Below, piece by piece: positions 1 through 12,292 of a stretch of DNA of 64,000 nucleotides. Position 1 is the first letter of the stretch. Each line of letters opens with the position of its first letter. This DNA is from Endomychus coccineus (taxonomy: Eukaryota > Arthropoda > Insecta > Coleoptera > Endomychidae). Location: positions 151,292,962-151,356,961 of the forward strand of contig OY294067.1 in the NCBI GenBank assembly GCA_958510875.1, written 5' to 3'. Below the pieces are notes generated by a model. It saw nothing but the letters and a program-made list of their open reading frames with translations. It had not been told where the DNA came from and made no database searches. The translations under genes were made by a program, and so were the position numbers.

Positions 1-3000
1 GAAGGAAAGGAAACATATGAATTTGCGGGATCAAGTATTATACGCCGGAAGTTCGGGGCTTGCGTTTTTTATACTTCATGATAAGACTCAGAGCACATGT
101 TCGAGTCCCGTCTCATATAATAACTTAAGTAATTAAGTAATCTCAAATTAACGCCTATTTGTTTATTTACTTTCGATGGCTCATATCGTGCATATTTTGA
201 AGTTACATTACCTTCTATTGTTCATGATAATTCTTTAATGAGCAATATTGAGAAGTTCGTTACTTTCGGGTATCTTTAAAAGCATGAGCCGCATGGGTGA
301 TAGGGTCACTCAAAATTTCTTCCGAATATCATGAAATCGCTTGGCAACTTTTGAAAGCTAGGTTTTGAAATAAAATGAATTGTTAATAAATGCACATAAA
401 AGAGTCTCTATATAAATAAAGAACAACTACCATGATCTACTAAAAATACTGTTAAAGTACCTTTCAGCTACCAAGTAGTCATTATCAGCGAAAGGAGTCA
501 TATTATGAAATGTGAGAATAAGACTGACAAACAAATTCTTATACGTACAAATGCTCACTTTCAAACCAGATTTTAAAGATCTATGACCTACGATAGGAAG
601 AGGTCTAACAGTACTAAGAATCATTGATTTTTTCAGCATTCTACATAAATACACTTTTAATATTACTAGTTTACGTAGGAATTAGTGAGGGTCTAATTAA
701 ATAAATTTGTATGAATTTAACTCAATGATTGCATATCCGTTCTATGATTTACGGATTTGGTGTCACGTTTTTGGAAAATCGTCTCCAGAATAGATCTTTT
801 ATTTCAATCGGTTTTTTAGCTGAACTATTAATATTTTTATAATCGAACAACTGATGGTTATAATCAAAACAATGTTTAGCAAGGCGGTGGAATGTTCAAA
901 GTTTTTGCTTTTAGTGCTATACTTGGGCAATCATCATCATGATTGAAGTTTTATTGAGAAATTCATTAAGTTGATGAGTTTTTGAACACGAAAGTATGAG
1001 ATTTGAATTCATTGATATTTTTGAGATAATTTGTAGTGTTATTCCGAATATATCTATATACTAAGTAAATTAAATTTCAAATAATCTAACCTGTTTGATA
1101 TTAGTATATTTAAGAGTGTTGTATAAATTTGTAGGTAGTTAACGTGGCTTTATTCGATAAATTCAGACATTTATAAGGAAGTTCCGGATCACATAAATTC
1201 AAAAACTCAAATTATTCAATACTTAAAAGAACATGACCGGAAGTAGGTAATATAGTCGCCACTTTGTACAAAGGAAGTGGTGATTTTATTGCATATTCGG
1301 AATCTATGTAATGACCTGCACAATAATATCATAATTACATAATGATCGGCCTAACCTATCTTCTGCGATGAGGATTTGAAATTTTAATTTTCCAAAGTGT
1401 AACATCATGGGTATCATATGGCCCCTGAAAATGGGAAAAAACTTTGAGCTATAGCTTTATGAGTATCAAATGGAAGGGCTTGACGCGTAAATTGTGAACT
1501 TGAAAAAAATCAATATGGCGACAGAAAATGACAATAACCTCCAAGTATGGCTTTATGGGTATCAATTGGAATAGCTCTACTCGTAGAGTTCGAGACCTAT
1601 GAGCTGTCAAATGCCGTTATTCGCGGATAACGACCGGCGATCATAGTTCACGACCGATCATCACCGACCGATTACGTTACTGTTCCAATGCAACCGGCCA
1701 CCATGGTTCACGAACTATGATGATCATGACGGCACAACCTGTTTAAGAGGTAAGATATCAAAACACGTGTTGAGCTGGTGTCTCAAAAATGTCTGACATT
1801 TTGACAGGTGTCTGAACAGTGCCTTACATTTTGACAGGTAATCGATATTTTGACAAATGTCGGATAAGTGACAAGAATCCGATAAGTGTACACTGAAAGT
1901 GGTGGATTCAAACATACTTGTCACGAGGGTTGAATTGTCATATCCGGTTGAACACTCTGTCACCGGAAGTGGTATCGTATATTCGGAAGCTACGTGATTT
2001 CCTGAGTAATAATATTTTGATAAGAGTTTGAAATTGTTATTCTTCAATGTTCATGGTATTAAAGAGTTCGATGCGTAGAATCTTAATTTTCAACTTTCTC
2101 AGTAAAAAAGTTCAGTACGGCGGCTGAAAATGAGAAAAACCTTTCAACTATAACCTTACGGGAATCAAAAAAAATTTCATGTATTCTAAATTAGAGTGTT
2201 GTTCCACTAAAGCCTTGTTAAAATGCCCGACACTTGTCATAGGTTGACACCACTTGGGGGTGACTTTAGTTTCTCTCACCACCGTTAGAATCATTCCTCG
2301 ATACATTTCTGTGCATTTATATTAATGTTATTTAATTGATTCACCATTTTGATTCAGACCTAGCGCTTTGAAATGACCGCGTGCAGCTTTTTCCATTTTA
2401 CACTGATATTGATGAGAAATAACTGATTATGTCAAAAGATTCTTCGTTTTATTCTTAATTCTTATAATATATCTACCTTAGACAAATTTGTATGCATGTG
2501 TCTTGGTGTTGTCGAGGCTTAGAGTGCCTTCGTTTTCTCTTTATAGATGGTGGCAGCTGGGTGTCGATTTTTGATTTGTTTTCAACGCCACTGTTGGTAA
2601 CGAACGTATGTGAGTTTTAATTTTGCATGGTCTTATCTAGCTAATACAAATATTTGCGGTCAGTTTGGAACTGATGAATTCGATTCAAATTGAAATCTCC
2701 AATTCATTGGCTTGTTCCTTATCTACCACATCCAATCGTTTTAAAAATCGCAGTCTTATAAATATAATATATAATGATTATAGCGAATATTGGACCCGCA
2801 GGTAGAAAATTAACTGATTCAACTATTCGATTATATGAATTTGTAATATTCAAAGCATGATAGAATTATGGGATGGATGCGAATCCTAGTTTATAAGTGC
2901 AGTTTGAAATTAGAGTCACATTATTTATGGCGACGGTTACTATCTTCAAACTGCTTAACTAAACGACAATATTTTATTTACTTATGTTATAGATTTCTAT

Positions 3001-3050
3001 GATGCATAACTGCACAAATCAAAGTAGAAGTCACCGGTATAAGATTAATT
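1..3050. other. Gene-free AT-rich DNA
   Basis: No reading frame here resembles a known protein, and the short open frames have no motif, intron signals or homologous flank. The stretch holds diverged dispersed repeats (see 1255-2165) and a T-arm-like GTTCGAGTCCC near 103. No promoter or gene is supported. Confidence 0.6.
1255..2165. repeat. Diverged internal direct repeats
   Basis: Two related segments begin with a GGAAGTGGT/CATATTCGGAA-type motif (about 1272-1316 and 1964-2002). A second motif, AATGA-AAAACCT followed by a GGCTTTATGGGTATCAA-like tract, occurs near 1430, 1530 and 2128. Spacing and identity are irregular, so these are old copies of a dispersed repeat rather than a clean tandem array. 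Its class is not recognised. Confidence 0.4.
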
Positions 3051-3054
3051 CAGC

Positions 3055-3500
3055 TGTTTGAAACGCTGAAAACCAGAAGTAGTTTATTCGCTATTTGCAG
3101 GTTCGAATCTCTGCACTGAATTTTCTTTAGAGAATAGCTTATAGAGATGCTACATTGAGATTGATTGTCCCCAATTCCTCCTCAACCAAGCGGTTGAGCC
3201 ACTTTGGAATTCTTCTCTCCCTATTCGGATCGAGGGCGTGTGAATAACTTTAAAAAAATCTTATACGTAATTTAATAAAATTGAATGTTCTGAAGTCCAT
3301 CATAGCTGAGTGGGTTAAGCCGCCTGTTAGGGATTTCCACGAAATATGAAACATGTGCGAATAGCTGAGAACTTATAGGTTAGAGAGAAAAATACCGTTA
3401 TATGCACTATATTAAAATTAATTGTTCTCAATTCTTCCAAAGCTGAGCTGACTTTGAAATGCATCTCCTCGGTTCGAATCCGGCGCGTAGAAAAAAATAT
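3055..3500 (+). repeat. tRNA-like (SINE-like) repeat cluster
   Basis: Several pol III box-like pieces lie close together. There is a T-arm-like GCAGGTTCGAATCTCTGC near 3103, an A-box-like TAGCTGAGTGGGTTAAG at about 3305, and a near-perfect B box, GGTTCGAATCC, near 3469. Segments around 3170-3245 and 3425-3490 share the order CAATTC(C/T)TCC, a GCTGAG/GCGGTTGAGCC-like tract, CACTTTG-AAT, CTC and a TTCG box. No complete cloverleaf can be drawn, so this is read as tandem or nested tRNA-derived SINE-like units rather than a functional tRNA. Confidence 0.4.
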
Positions 3501-3591
3501 CCACTTCAGATCTTGCTGTAGTAGAGGTTAGCGTCATGAAAATAGAGCGTTATTGTGTGTATTAAGGTAGCAGAATCTAGATAAGAGAACC

Positions 3592-5009
3592 CTAAAATAT
3601 CAGACCATAGACTGACTGATACATAACATGAACATGAGTGATACAAAACTTGGACATACGATTGTTTTCGGTAGAACAAACCTTGGATTTTTTATAGGGA
3701 TTTACATGTAAAAAAGGTAGATTTTGGTGGGTAACTCTCCCAGCACATAGTTTTTCATGAAGAGCTTGGCCTTTTTCAAGCGTGGTGATTCCCTCCACGA
3801 GTCAGACCACTGTTTGTTCAGCTGTCCTCGAAGGAAGAGACACTCCACGTATTTTGATGAAGCGACCATTGGCTCTGGCCTAACAAGGGTACCAGATGAC
3901 ACCCACCAGGTTTTCGGCCGTTTCATTTCCTTCAACTTTGTGCTGGGATCCAGATGAGTTGAACTTCCTTTTTCCCGGTTTGTGCACCTCGTGCATGTCT
4001 GCATACTTCAACTACCGTCAATGCACCTGTAGGTGACTTTAGGTTTCCCAGTGTGTGTACATACAGTACACACTCCAAATCACTGCCTCGAGAGAAGTGC
4101 ATTTCAGCGCAGTGATCTATCGTGATCTATACGCCGTTCTCATGGATTCAGCTTTATGATAAGGTCTCATACCAGCGAGAGCTCCAAGAGATGACCTCAT
4201 ACCACTCAGTATAGATGATACTCATGAAACATATCCAAGCTGCTGCAGTCGATCTAAGGGCCGTGGTGACATAACAGCCTCTTGAAGGAGAGCCGTGATT
4301 ATTCCATTTTCGCCCGATGATTTATATTGTGCGAACCCGTATAAGACCTTTTCATGATTGACTATGACCCTGCTCATGTATTCTTTGTGAGGCCAGATCC
4401 CTGTTCCAAAAGTCAGGGGAATGAACTGACACTAAGAGCCTCAGTGTCTCTTCTGGAGACGTTGTAGACTCGCCATTCGGAAAAATCACTGATATAATTC
4501 TACCTCTGTTGGCGTGTTCCGCTCCCAAAATAGCATCACCTTGCTCATTCATCATACGTTCTCTCTTCCTTACACGCAGGGTAAAACACCCCTTGTCCTT
4601 CCTTTCGGTGGCTTAGTCGGGATAGTTGAGCACGTTAGGGGATATCCATCAACTACTAGACCAATTAAATTCGCTCTACACAAGCCTTTTTACTTCCAGC
4701 TTGATACTCCCTGATATCTATTCCACGGCTTAGAGTCTTTTGGTTTCGATCATCTGTCGGCGTCAATCGGATATTATCTGGATCTGTTGTTCCCGCATCC
4801 GTATCGTCGTGACAAATAACCTCGTGCTGATCCACGCAGCTGGTTTCTTCCTCCTCCTCATCACCTTCACCAACAAAACACAGAACCTGTCTCCTAGGTT
4901 CAATCCCGTATTCCCAATTCTCCTGGTCTATTTGTTCTACCCACTCTCCTATTTCTCTGTCGATAGATGATCTCTCGCCCCTATCTGGATGCAGGATTTT
5001 CAGAGACAA
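3592..5009 (-). pseudogene. Broken Jockey-like LINE ORF2 remnant
   Basis: Read on the minus strand, the frame at 4555-4352 contains an NGESTTSPEETLRLL-like segment followed by HSPD. This resembles the endonuclease/RT linker of insect LINEs (a DG...S.EE...LL...HFPG pattern). Just downstream, about 4310-4270, is a stretch like the start of the RT domain (YKSSGENGIITALLQ). Then 4004-3640 gives an RNase H-like EGNETAENL and a C-terminal LNKQWSDSWRES segment like those near the end of Jockey-type proteins. The core RT including its YxDD is missing and the pieces lie in different frames, so this is an internally deleted, frameshifted relic. The 5009-4665 part (acidic, no motif) is assigned only by position. 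Family placement is from memory. Confidence 0.5.
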
Positions 5010-6270
5010 CCACCACTTACATCCAAGGTACTGTTATCCGTTTGACTTCACAAATGTCCAGTTAACACTTTCGTTGCCGAACCTCTTGCTGTATGACCAC
5101 CTCAAGGGTATTGATAATCTTCCTAAATAATGAAATTCGCATAATTCTATTTCAGCCTCATACTACTCGAGACATTCCTCGTAGTCGGGAGGAAGCGGTT
5201 TCCCAAAATTTGTTCACCCCGAGAGAGTTCTCGTGTCGCGAACAACAACAACGCACACCATTCACACACCTGAATTAAGAGTTATTGCATTGAACCACTC
5301 CAGAATCAACAAAAATATAGGTTTCCCCAAATTTCTTTGATACTAATCAGCAACTGGTACAGATTCAATATAATAACTCCCATTCTCACCACATAGTACA
5401 ACGACCCTTCCAACTTTGTCAATGAGGATATTAGTACTCTATTTGCATCAGATCTATCCAAACGTGCCCATTGAGTCAGTTTCTCTTTTTCGGAGGAATA
5501 TTACCCCCTCATGAAAGTTACTAAGACCCTATTCTGCTGGGTTTCTGATCTTACATACCACTTTCGGCACCCGGTAGGTTATTTTATTAAAAATATTTTG
5601 CATAACACGTGATGAGACAGGATAGGCTTGAGCATTTACTAATTAGTAAGCCCTTAACTAATTAGCCGACATACACAAGACCACACTTATTGAGGTTGTA
5701 CATCATGGATTCGGTGAACACCTACTGAATAGACTGTTTACTAACTTCTTAATTTAATTCGAGTTCACATCATTCTATTTGAATTAGCTATAGTATGTAA
5801 ATACCATACCAAACTGGTGATTACAACTCGACAAAAAAAACTCGTTCGAATACCTCGAACCTAACCCTTTCATACTAGCATTCACCATTCCAACATGGAA
5901 ACATATGAACTCCTATTTATTGATTAATTTGAGATTCAAATGCAATAACAAACAGAAATATATAACGGTGTATGTATGGGATACATTAACTAAGTCACAT
6001 GCTCTCTGAATCTAAACATAATGTCAGCTCATTTTTCACACTAGGCCGTCAGACCTGAATCTACTTTACTCCTGAATTTCAATCAAAATGGACATTTCGT
6101 GACTTTCACCTAAGATTATCTTCTACAGTTTGAAGAATATACGAGAAGCTATATATAAGACGTGATTCAATTTTTTTGTAGCAGTAGATTACTCATATCA
6201 GCGGCTTTCTTCTCTTTAAGGAAGAAATCCAAAGAGTGCTTTGAGTTCCACTTTTCTGTTAAATCTGTTC
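5010..6270. other. No gene recognised
   Basis: AT-rich sequence with only short random open frames. No repeat or domain was recognised. It may include the lost 5' part of the LINE (right edge of 3592-5009) or of the BEL element that starts after 7158, but nothing shows this directly. Confidence 0.5.
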
Positions 6271-7158
6271 TGTGGAATCTAAAACGTGTGTCTTACTTTA
6301 CGTTTGGAATAATTATGTCATAATTGATTTGAAGTTTCTAAAAGTGCGAAATTTTACAATTTTATACGAATATTGTAACACTCAGAAGTCTTTAGCGATT
6401 TGGTCTCCGGGATTCTCACGTGACCTATCGAAATTAAAAGGTTCGAATAATCTAAAAACATAATTGCATGAACGCCAGACGTCCTATGTAATTAGCTACG
6501 AACGAAATCATTTTGACATATGCCTCGCTGCGCGTAAGTTAGAGTTTATACATTTCACCTCGGTCTTGTTAATTTGGGGCCGTTTCTTGCCACGTGCGAC
6601 AGGCGCCAGTTGTAATAAAGTGTTTTTGGCTATGGGTCGCTAGCGTTCACCCGCTTCGTGTATATTTTAGTCGCGAGAAAATTCCCTTTGGTACGTCGCA
6701 GCTTAGACGCGCGTAGCTGAGATCTGAGAATAGCTCAAACTGTTTTAATTAAATTTTCCTATTCGATGGACATTTATCGAAAAAAGAAGGGCCGTCGGGC
6801 ACGGTCCGAAACTAAATCTAACTACATGGAGCGGAAACGGCACGCGAAAAGTCGTCAAAAAGCCGTATTAGGTACAACCAGTTTGCACTTTTCTAACTCG
6901 CGTGCTACTGGGTTCTCACGTGAACGTCATTCGATTTACGGAAAATTAACTATTCCAAAACAGTTTTTGACCCGGATTGTGGCAATCACGACCTCTGAAA
7001 AGGTTCAAAGTTCACATAATTATTTCATAATTTGTAGTTCATTATTGTTTTACAACTGAAATGAATAGGTATGAAATTTGTAGGTTATTGATGATGTCAG
7101 TGTGACAGTGACATAATTATTTCAAATGTAAAGTAAGACACACGTTTTAGATTCGACA
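6271..7158. mobile_element. 888-bp terminal-inverted-repeat element
   Basis: 6271-6320 (starting TGTGGAATCTAAAACGTGTG) is repeated in inverse orientation at 7109-7158, with about 43 of 50 positions matching through TAATTATGTCA. The interior is more CpG-rich than its surroundings and carries a 97-codon Arg/Lys-rich open frame at 6766-7059 that I do not recognise. A second internal similarity is CTCACGTGA near 6415 and CTCACGTGAA near 6916. The right end lies immediately before the BEL gag coding similarity, so it appears inserted into, or used as the breakpoint of, that element. No transposase motif is visible, so a non-autonomous DNA transposon (MITE-like) is the simplest reading. Confidence 0.55.
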
Positions 7159-7204
7159 ACCACCAAGATAATTTTTGATATCCCGGTACAAAATGGCATA
7201 AAAC

Positions 7205-8100
7205 CTAAATTACCACACTTAATATTCCAACATTTGATGGTCACATTGAAAATTGGATGTCATTTTATGAATTATTTACGTCGTTAATTCATCAAAATAC
7301 ATTGCTACCAGATATACATAAGTTACACTATTTACGTCTGTCTCTAAGAGGTGAAGCAGTTAAAATATTGCAATCTTTAGATAATACAGCCGCGAGTTAT
7401 CAAATAGCGTGGGATCTACTGCGTGATCGATACGAAAATAAAAATCTCATGTCTAATTATCACATTTCGGCTATTCTGAATTTACCTTCAGCAACTAAAG
7501 AATCAAAGTTTCATTTGCGTAATCTATTGGATGATTTTCATAAACATCTAAGAGCACTTGAAGTTTAAGGGCATCCTACAGAACAATGAGATTTACTTAT
7601 TGTTCATATTATATCCTCTAAATTTGGTTTAACAACAGGGAATAAGAACACGAAAATTCAAGTTACAAAGATTATGCTACAATTGATAAGTTAACAGAAT
7701 TTCTCAAGCAAAGGTGCAAATTCTTAGACGCTTTGCAGCCAATCACAAGTAACGAAACAAAGTACAAGCAGTCAGTCAAAGTTCATGCGGCATTAGAGTC
7801 GAATACTGATAGTGTTCAGACCTGTAATTTGTAATAAACCTAATCATTCAACTTACACTTGTACAAAATTCTTAGATTTAAACGTTAATGATCGTTGGAC
7901 TGAAATATATGCTATAATTGTTTGATAAAATATCACAAAGGTAAATACTGCAGAAGTAGTTCATGTAGAAAGTGCAATAAGCGCCATAACACATTGCTTC
8001 ACAATTAACAAGCATTTTCACAAACTGCTCGCGCTCAAGAAATACGTTCAAAAATATCTTCAGAGAAAACAGCTGATTGAGAATCATCAAAGTCAACTCA
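7205..8100 (+). pseudogene. BEL/Pao gag (DUF1759 and zinc knuckles), broken
   Basis: 7228-7568 encodes the gag capsid-like region, beginning with an IPTFDGHIENW segment typical of DUF1759 and continuing through LRLSLRGEA and FHKHLRALE. The residues just before it (KPKLPHL, from about 7200) lie in another frame, consistent with a one-base loss near 7225. A stop at 7566-7568 ends the open part. Farther on, two zinc-binding segments persist: a C-x2-C-x4-H-x4-C knuckle around 7826-7870 whose first CxxC is shifted by one base, and a Cys/His cluster CRSSSCRKCNKRH near 7948-7990. In BEL elements these bind RNA in the capsid precursor. Here they cannot be made as one protein. Confidence 0.8.
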
Positions 8101-9413
8101 GATTATAAGTTGTCATCCTATATCTGATACTCGACCATACATCTTACTGTCAACAGCTATAATTCAAGTTAATGATAAGCAAGGCAAAATTCACAACATT
8201 CGAGCTTTATTAGACTCACAACTCAATATTATTACAAAATCACTTTCTGAGAATTTAGAATTAAAAACAAAGGAAACTAATTTCACAATCAGTGGTGTAA
8301 ATAATTGCACAACGAAGGCTGTCGATCAAGTTGATATTAAAATTCACGCCAGGAATAGTGGTTTCAGTATTTCGTTATCATGTCCATTGACCGAGATTCT
8401 TTTGGAATACTACCAAATATAGCATTAGCTGATTCAGAATTCAATGTATCGGGTCCCATAGATATCCTTATCGGAGCGTCTATATTTTGGCAACTTGTAT
8501 CGGTTGGTCAAATCAAATTAGGTTACAACAAACCGGTATTACAAAAAACGTTACTAGGATGGGTGGTTGCAGGTCCTATTCAATTTCCAGATTCTTACAG
8601 TGCTTTACACTGCAGCATACCTACCACTTCTGGTAATTGTTTCCCTAACACGGAAAAGCAAATACAAAATCAGTTAACGTCATTTTGGGAGATCGAAGAA
8701 ATTCCCAATCAAAAGGTAGCACTTTTTTCTCAAGAAGAAATTGATTGTGAAACACATTTTGAAAATACTGTAGCACGAAATGTTGATGGTCGTTTCATCG
8801 GCAAACTTCCTTTCAAACAAAACACTTATCTGTTAGGTAATTCATATCAAACAGCTTTCAATCGATTTAGAGCAATTGAACGAAAGTTTCGTAATAACAA
8901 AATTTTGGAAGAGCAATATAGTTCATTCATGCAAGAGTATATAGCACTAGGTCACATGTCTAAAGTTATAAATTTCAACAACAAAAATTCTGAACTTTAA
9001 ACGATACTCTCATGATAGGACCGACATTGCAAGATGATCTCTTCTCAATCGTGCTAAGATTCAGAATACATAAAGTAGTAATTACGGCTGACATAGCCAA
9101 GATATATCGCCAGATTCTTGTCAACAAAAAGGACAGAATGTACCAGAGAATTCTGTGGCGCGAAAATAAGCATTTGCCTATTGATACATATGAGTTGAAT
9201 ACCGTAACGTATGGTACTGCATCCGCATCATACCAAGTCATAAAAGCATTACGATATTTAGCAGAACTTCATTTTGATTCTTACCCAAACGCAGCTCAGA
9301 CCATACTCAATGACTTTTACGTTGATGATCTCATCACTGGTGGAAGAAACATTTCAGAAGTAATATCAAATTGTAACAATATTATCAAAATTCTCCACTC
9401 TGGTGGTTTTTGA
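8100..9413 (+). pseudogene. BEL/Pao protease and reverse transcriptase, broken
   Basis: The protease segment near 8150-8275 reads NIRALLDSQLNIITKSL. The usual LLDSGSQ active-site loop has lost two residues (G and S), so the D-S-G triad is gone. 8380-9000 contains the GILPNIALAD...GPIDILIGA...LGWVVAGP block typical of the protease/RT linker and ends in a TAA. 9012-9413 is the RT palm, with ADIAKIYRQILV, QRILWRE, ELNTVTYGTASA and the catalytic YVDDLITGG near 9320. Between the two, roughly forty codons of the N-terminal RT (the KLRVVFDAS region) are missing. The last residues, HSGGF, run into a stop while the next block continues in another frame. Confidence 0.85.
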
Positions 9414-10560
9414 AATTCGGAAGTGGATCTCAAACGAACCACATATTCTGAAAGCATTATCAATTTCCTTTAACGATTTGTCAACACTCAACATCAAATG
9501 TGGTGAAGGTGTGAAATGTTTAGGATTATTATGGATTCCTGAAAGTGATTCTATCAAATACACGATACAAATTTCAAATTCTCAAAAAAATCCAGTAACG
9601 AAACAAGTAATTTTATCGCATGCATCACAGATCTTCGACCCATTAGGTATTTTAGGTCCGTTAATAATAAACTCAAAATTGATAATACAACGCCTTTGGC
9701 AATTGAACCTCAATTGGGACGAATCTATACCAATGACTTTACATACAGAATGGATGCAATTTTTTACAAATTTACAACAAATAAATAATGTCGAATTCAA
9801 TAGGCACGTTATTTATAATGATCCAATTCAGACGGAATTACATGACTTTGCCGATTCATCAGAATTAGCTTATGGGAGTTGTGTTTATTTACTATCTTTG
9901 GATAATTTTGGTAAATGGTATATAAACATATTGTGTGCAAAGAGTAAAGTAGCTCCTTTGAAAACAATCACTATACCCAAACTTGAATTACGTGCTTCAT
10001 TACTTCTTAGTAAGCTCACGCATAATGTCAAGACATCTTTAAGGGTTAAAATAAATAAGTGTTTCTATTAGTCAGATTCAACCATAACAGTTTCTTGGAT
10101 TAAAGGTAACCCTAATGAATTCAAAATATTTGTAGCCTATCGCGTGGCAATAATTCAATCTTCAACGAAAAAGTCAGAATGGGCTTATGTTAACACACAT
10201 GATAACCCTGCTGATATTATATCACGCGGTGTTAAGTCAGCTGATGAATTAATACATAACAAAAAATGGTGGAATGGACCGTCTTTTCTGGCTGAAGAGG
10301 AAAAGAATTGGCCTAATAGTCTTGATGTTGATATGAATTATACAGTACTTCCTGAATTAAAATCGAAAGTAACGACCAATGTTGTAATACAGAAATTTGA
10401 GCTTTTTGAATGTTACTCATCGTTGACAAAACAACAGCGAGTTTTTGCATATGTTCTACGATTTTTATCTAATACATCTAAAAACAAAAATTCCAAAGTT
10501 TTTACTGAGCTTTCAGTTAAAGAATTGAATGACTCTGTCAAACGGCTAGTCAAAGTTGCT
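9403..10560 (+). pseudogene. BEL/Pao RT connection and RNase H, with stop codons
   Basis: 9403-10071 continues the RT (FEIRKWISN) into a BEL-type RNase H, with ELHDFADSSELAYGSC and a later TITIPKLELRASLLLSKL. At 10069-10071 an in-frame TAG replaces what is normally a tryptophan in the FYWSDST context, and the same frame resumes to 10560 with VNTHDNPADIISRG, the conserved end of the RNase H region. A second stop, TAA at 10561-10563, again sits inside otherwise continuous homology. Point mutations rather than rearrangement explain both. Confidence 0.85.
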
Positions 10561-10563
10561 TAA

Positions 10564-11633
10564 TATGAATGTTTCAAGTTCGAAATCACTCTAATAAACT
10601 CATGCAAGGTTCTGCACAAAACTAGCAAACTATTATCACTCAATCCTTTCATTGATGAGGAAGGACTTACGCGAGTAGGTGGTCGCATCAGACATTCTAA
10701 GTTTGATTTAAATAAGAAGCATCCACTCATATTACCATCCAAACATCTTCTAACTATATTAATAATACGTAATGAACACGTTATATTGTTTCATGCCGGG
10801 CCACATCTGACTTTATCCTCTTTGCGTGAACGATTTTGGCCAATAAATGGGAATTTGCTCCAGTGCCAGTTAAACATATCATGAAAGATTTGCCTGATAT
10901 ACGTCTTACTCCATCAAGACCATTTTCGAAATGCGATGTAGATTATCCTGGTCCCATAAATGTTAAGCATGATTTGAAACGCGGTGGAAGAACATATAAA
11001 ACTTACATATGTCTTTTTATATGTCTTGTTACTAAAGCCATTGAAGTAGAACTGGTAGGTAATCTCACCACAGAACGATTTATTGGCGCATTGAGACGTT
11101 TCACTTCATGTCGCGGAAAGCCATCCGAAATTTGGTCTGATAATGGGACAAACTTTCTAGGTGCTACATCTGACTTATTACATCTAAATACTTTTTTGAA
11201 ACAAAATAAACCGAATATCGAACAATCTCTTAGCCAAGATGGTATCAAATGGAAATTTATTCCTCCACGAGCACCTCATTTCGGTGGCATTTGGGAATCT
11301 AACATAAAATCTTCAAAAAGTCACTCAAACAAAATTATCATAAATCATTCTTATATCACATATGAAGAGATAACTACTTTACTTTGTCAAATCGAATCAT
11401 ATCTTAACTCTCGTCCTCTTCATCCTATCTACGACAATTCAAACGATTACGAAATTTTGAAGCCAGCACATTTCCTGATTGGAGAAACGTTAACATCTAT
11501 ACGAGATCCAGATATTACCCATCTCAAGGAAAGTCAACTTTCAAGATATCAACGAGTACAGAGAATGTTGCAACAATTTTGGCACCGTTGGTCCAGAGAC
11601 TTTATTGGAGAATTACAAACTCGCCATAAATGA
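10564..11633 (+). pseudogene. BEL/Pao integrase, broken
   Basis: Continuing the previous frame, 10564-10835 gives NPFIDEEGLTRVGGRIR and the HAGPHLTL...RFWPI part of the N-terminal zinc finger. The two cysteines of the HHCC finger are deleted, and the frame then changes. 10836-11633 carries the catalytic core: VDYPGP (first Asp), WSDNGTNFLGA (second Asp) and PHFGGIWES (Glu), so the DDE triad is still visible. The frame ends in a TGA at 11631-11633 where family members usually have a tryptophan. Retained DDE with a lost zinc finger suggests decay after insertion, not selection. Confidence 0.85.
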
Positions 11634-11864
11634 AAGCAATTCTTTCCTGTCCTTCTAAAACCCGGAATTCTGGTTATTGTGATAGAGGACAAGATACCAC
11701 CTGCCAATTGGAAGTTAGGCCGCGTGAAGAAAGTACACTTTGCTCCAGACAACATAGTACGAGCTGCAACTATAACAACTGCCAGTGGTACATATCAACG
11801 ACCTGCAGCAAAATTATGTGTTCTTCCCATAGAAACTAAAAATGACAGTGAAATTAAAGTGTAG
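11634..11864 (+). pseudogene. BEL/Pao C-terminal DUF5641-like segment
   Basis: 11679-11864 encodes VIEDKIPPANWKLGRV...GPD-like...IVRAATI...YQRPAAKLCVLPIE. This matches the usual C-terminal end of BEL/Pao polyproteins (VxxxEDxxPPxxWxLGRV and RPxxKLxxLP). It lies in a different frame from the integrase core, with the shift near 11640-11680. It ends at a TAG at 11862-11864. Confidence 0.8.
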
Positions 11865-12288
11865 TGCTGTACTCATATCGTTAACTTCAAGAGGACGATA
11901 ATAATGGTCATATTTGTTTTTCGATAGACTTGATCACAGATTTATGTTTCACAGATGTCATAATTCTTATTACTTTGTTCTATTGTTAGTATTCATAAAT
12001 TGAAAGTTCCTGACCTTATGGTGCTATTTATATGCACATTTATGATTTTATATTCAGTTTAAATAGATATCGCTCAAATGTTCATAGCGTGCTGTGATTG
12101 AATGACAGTATACAAATAAATAAATCAATGAAGCACGCGTCTTTTTACAACGAATTGAAATTAGTCAACTGAAAAAGCTATTAACCCAACAACAAGGAAT
12201 ACAAACACCCGGCTTCAATAAAAATGTATCTGTTGATACTCCACTCAACTTGTTGATATTGAGTTCAGCTATTGCACCTGTATGATGT
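11865..12288 (+). other. 3' flank of BEL element, possible LTR remains
   Basis: Non-coding, AT-rich. A purine-rich AAGAGGACGATAATAATGG near 11889 could be a polypurine tract, and AATAAA-type signals occur near 12115. With no 5' LTR to compare, the LTR reading is unproven. The errantivirus was inserted at 12293, after a target copy AGGT at 12289-12292. Confidence 0.3.
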
Positions 12289-12292
12289 AGGT

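Larger units (their letters stand above)
7159..12288 (+). mobile_element. Decayed BEL/Pao LTR retrotransposon
   Basis: Plus-strand similarities run in BEL/Pao order: DUF1759-type gag, zinc knuckles, aspartic protease (DUF1758-type), RT, RNase H, integrase, then a DUF5641-like C-terminus. Several frameshifts, at least three in-frame stops and internal deletions in RT and in the integrase zinc finger make it non-functional. No 5' LTR is seen, because the inverted-repeat element ending at 7158 directly precedes the gag. The 3' side (11865-12288) could contain LTR remains but has no partner to prove it. It is much older than the errantivirus inserted just beyond it. Confidence 0.85.

Noticed and set aside
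1724..2047. 107-codon minus-strand frame
   Set aside because: Contains internal repeats of the DNA repeat itself (HLSKCQTFLRH-like), no domain. Likely chance within a repeat.
11003..11248. Minus-strand frame inside BEL integrase
   Set aside because: Antisense shadow of the integrase catalytic core.
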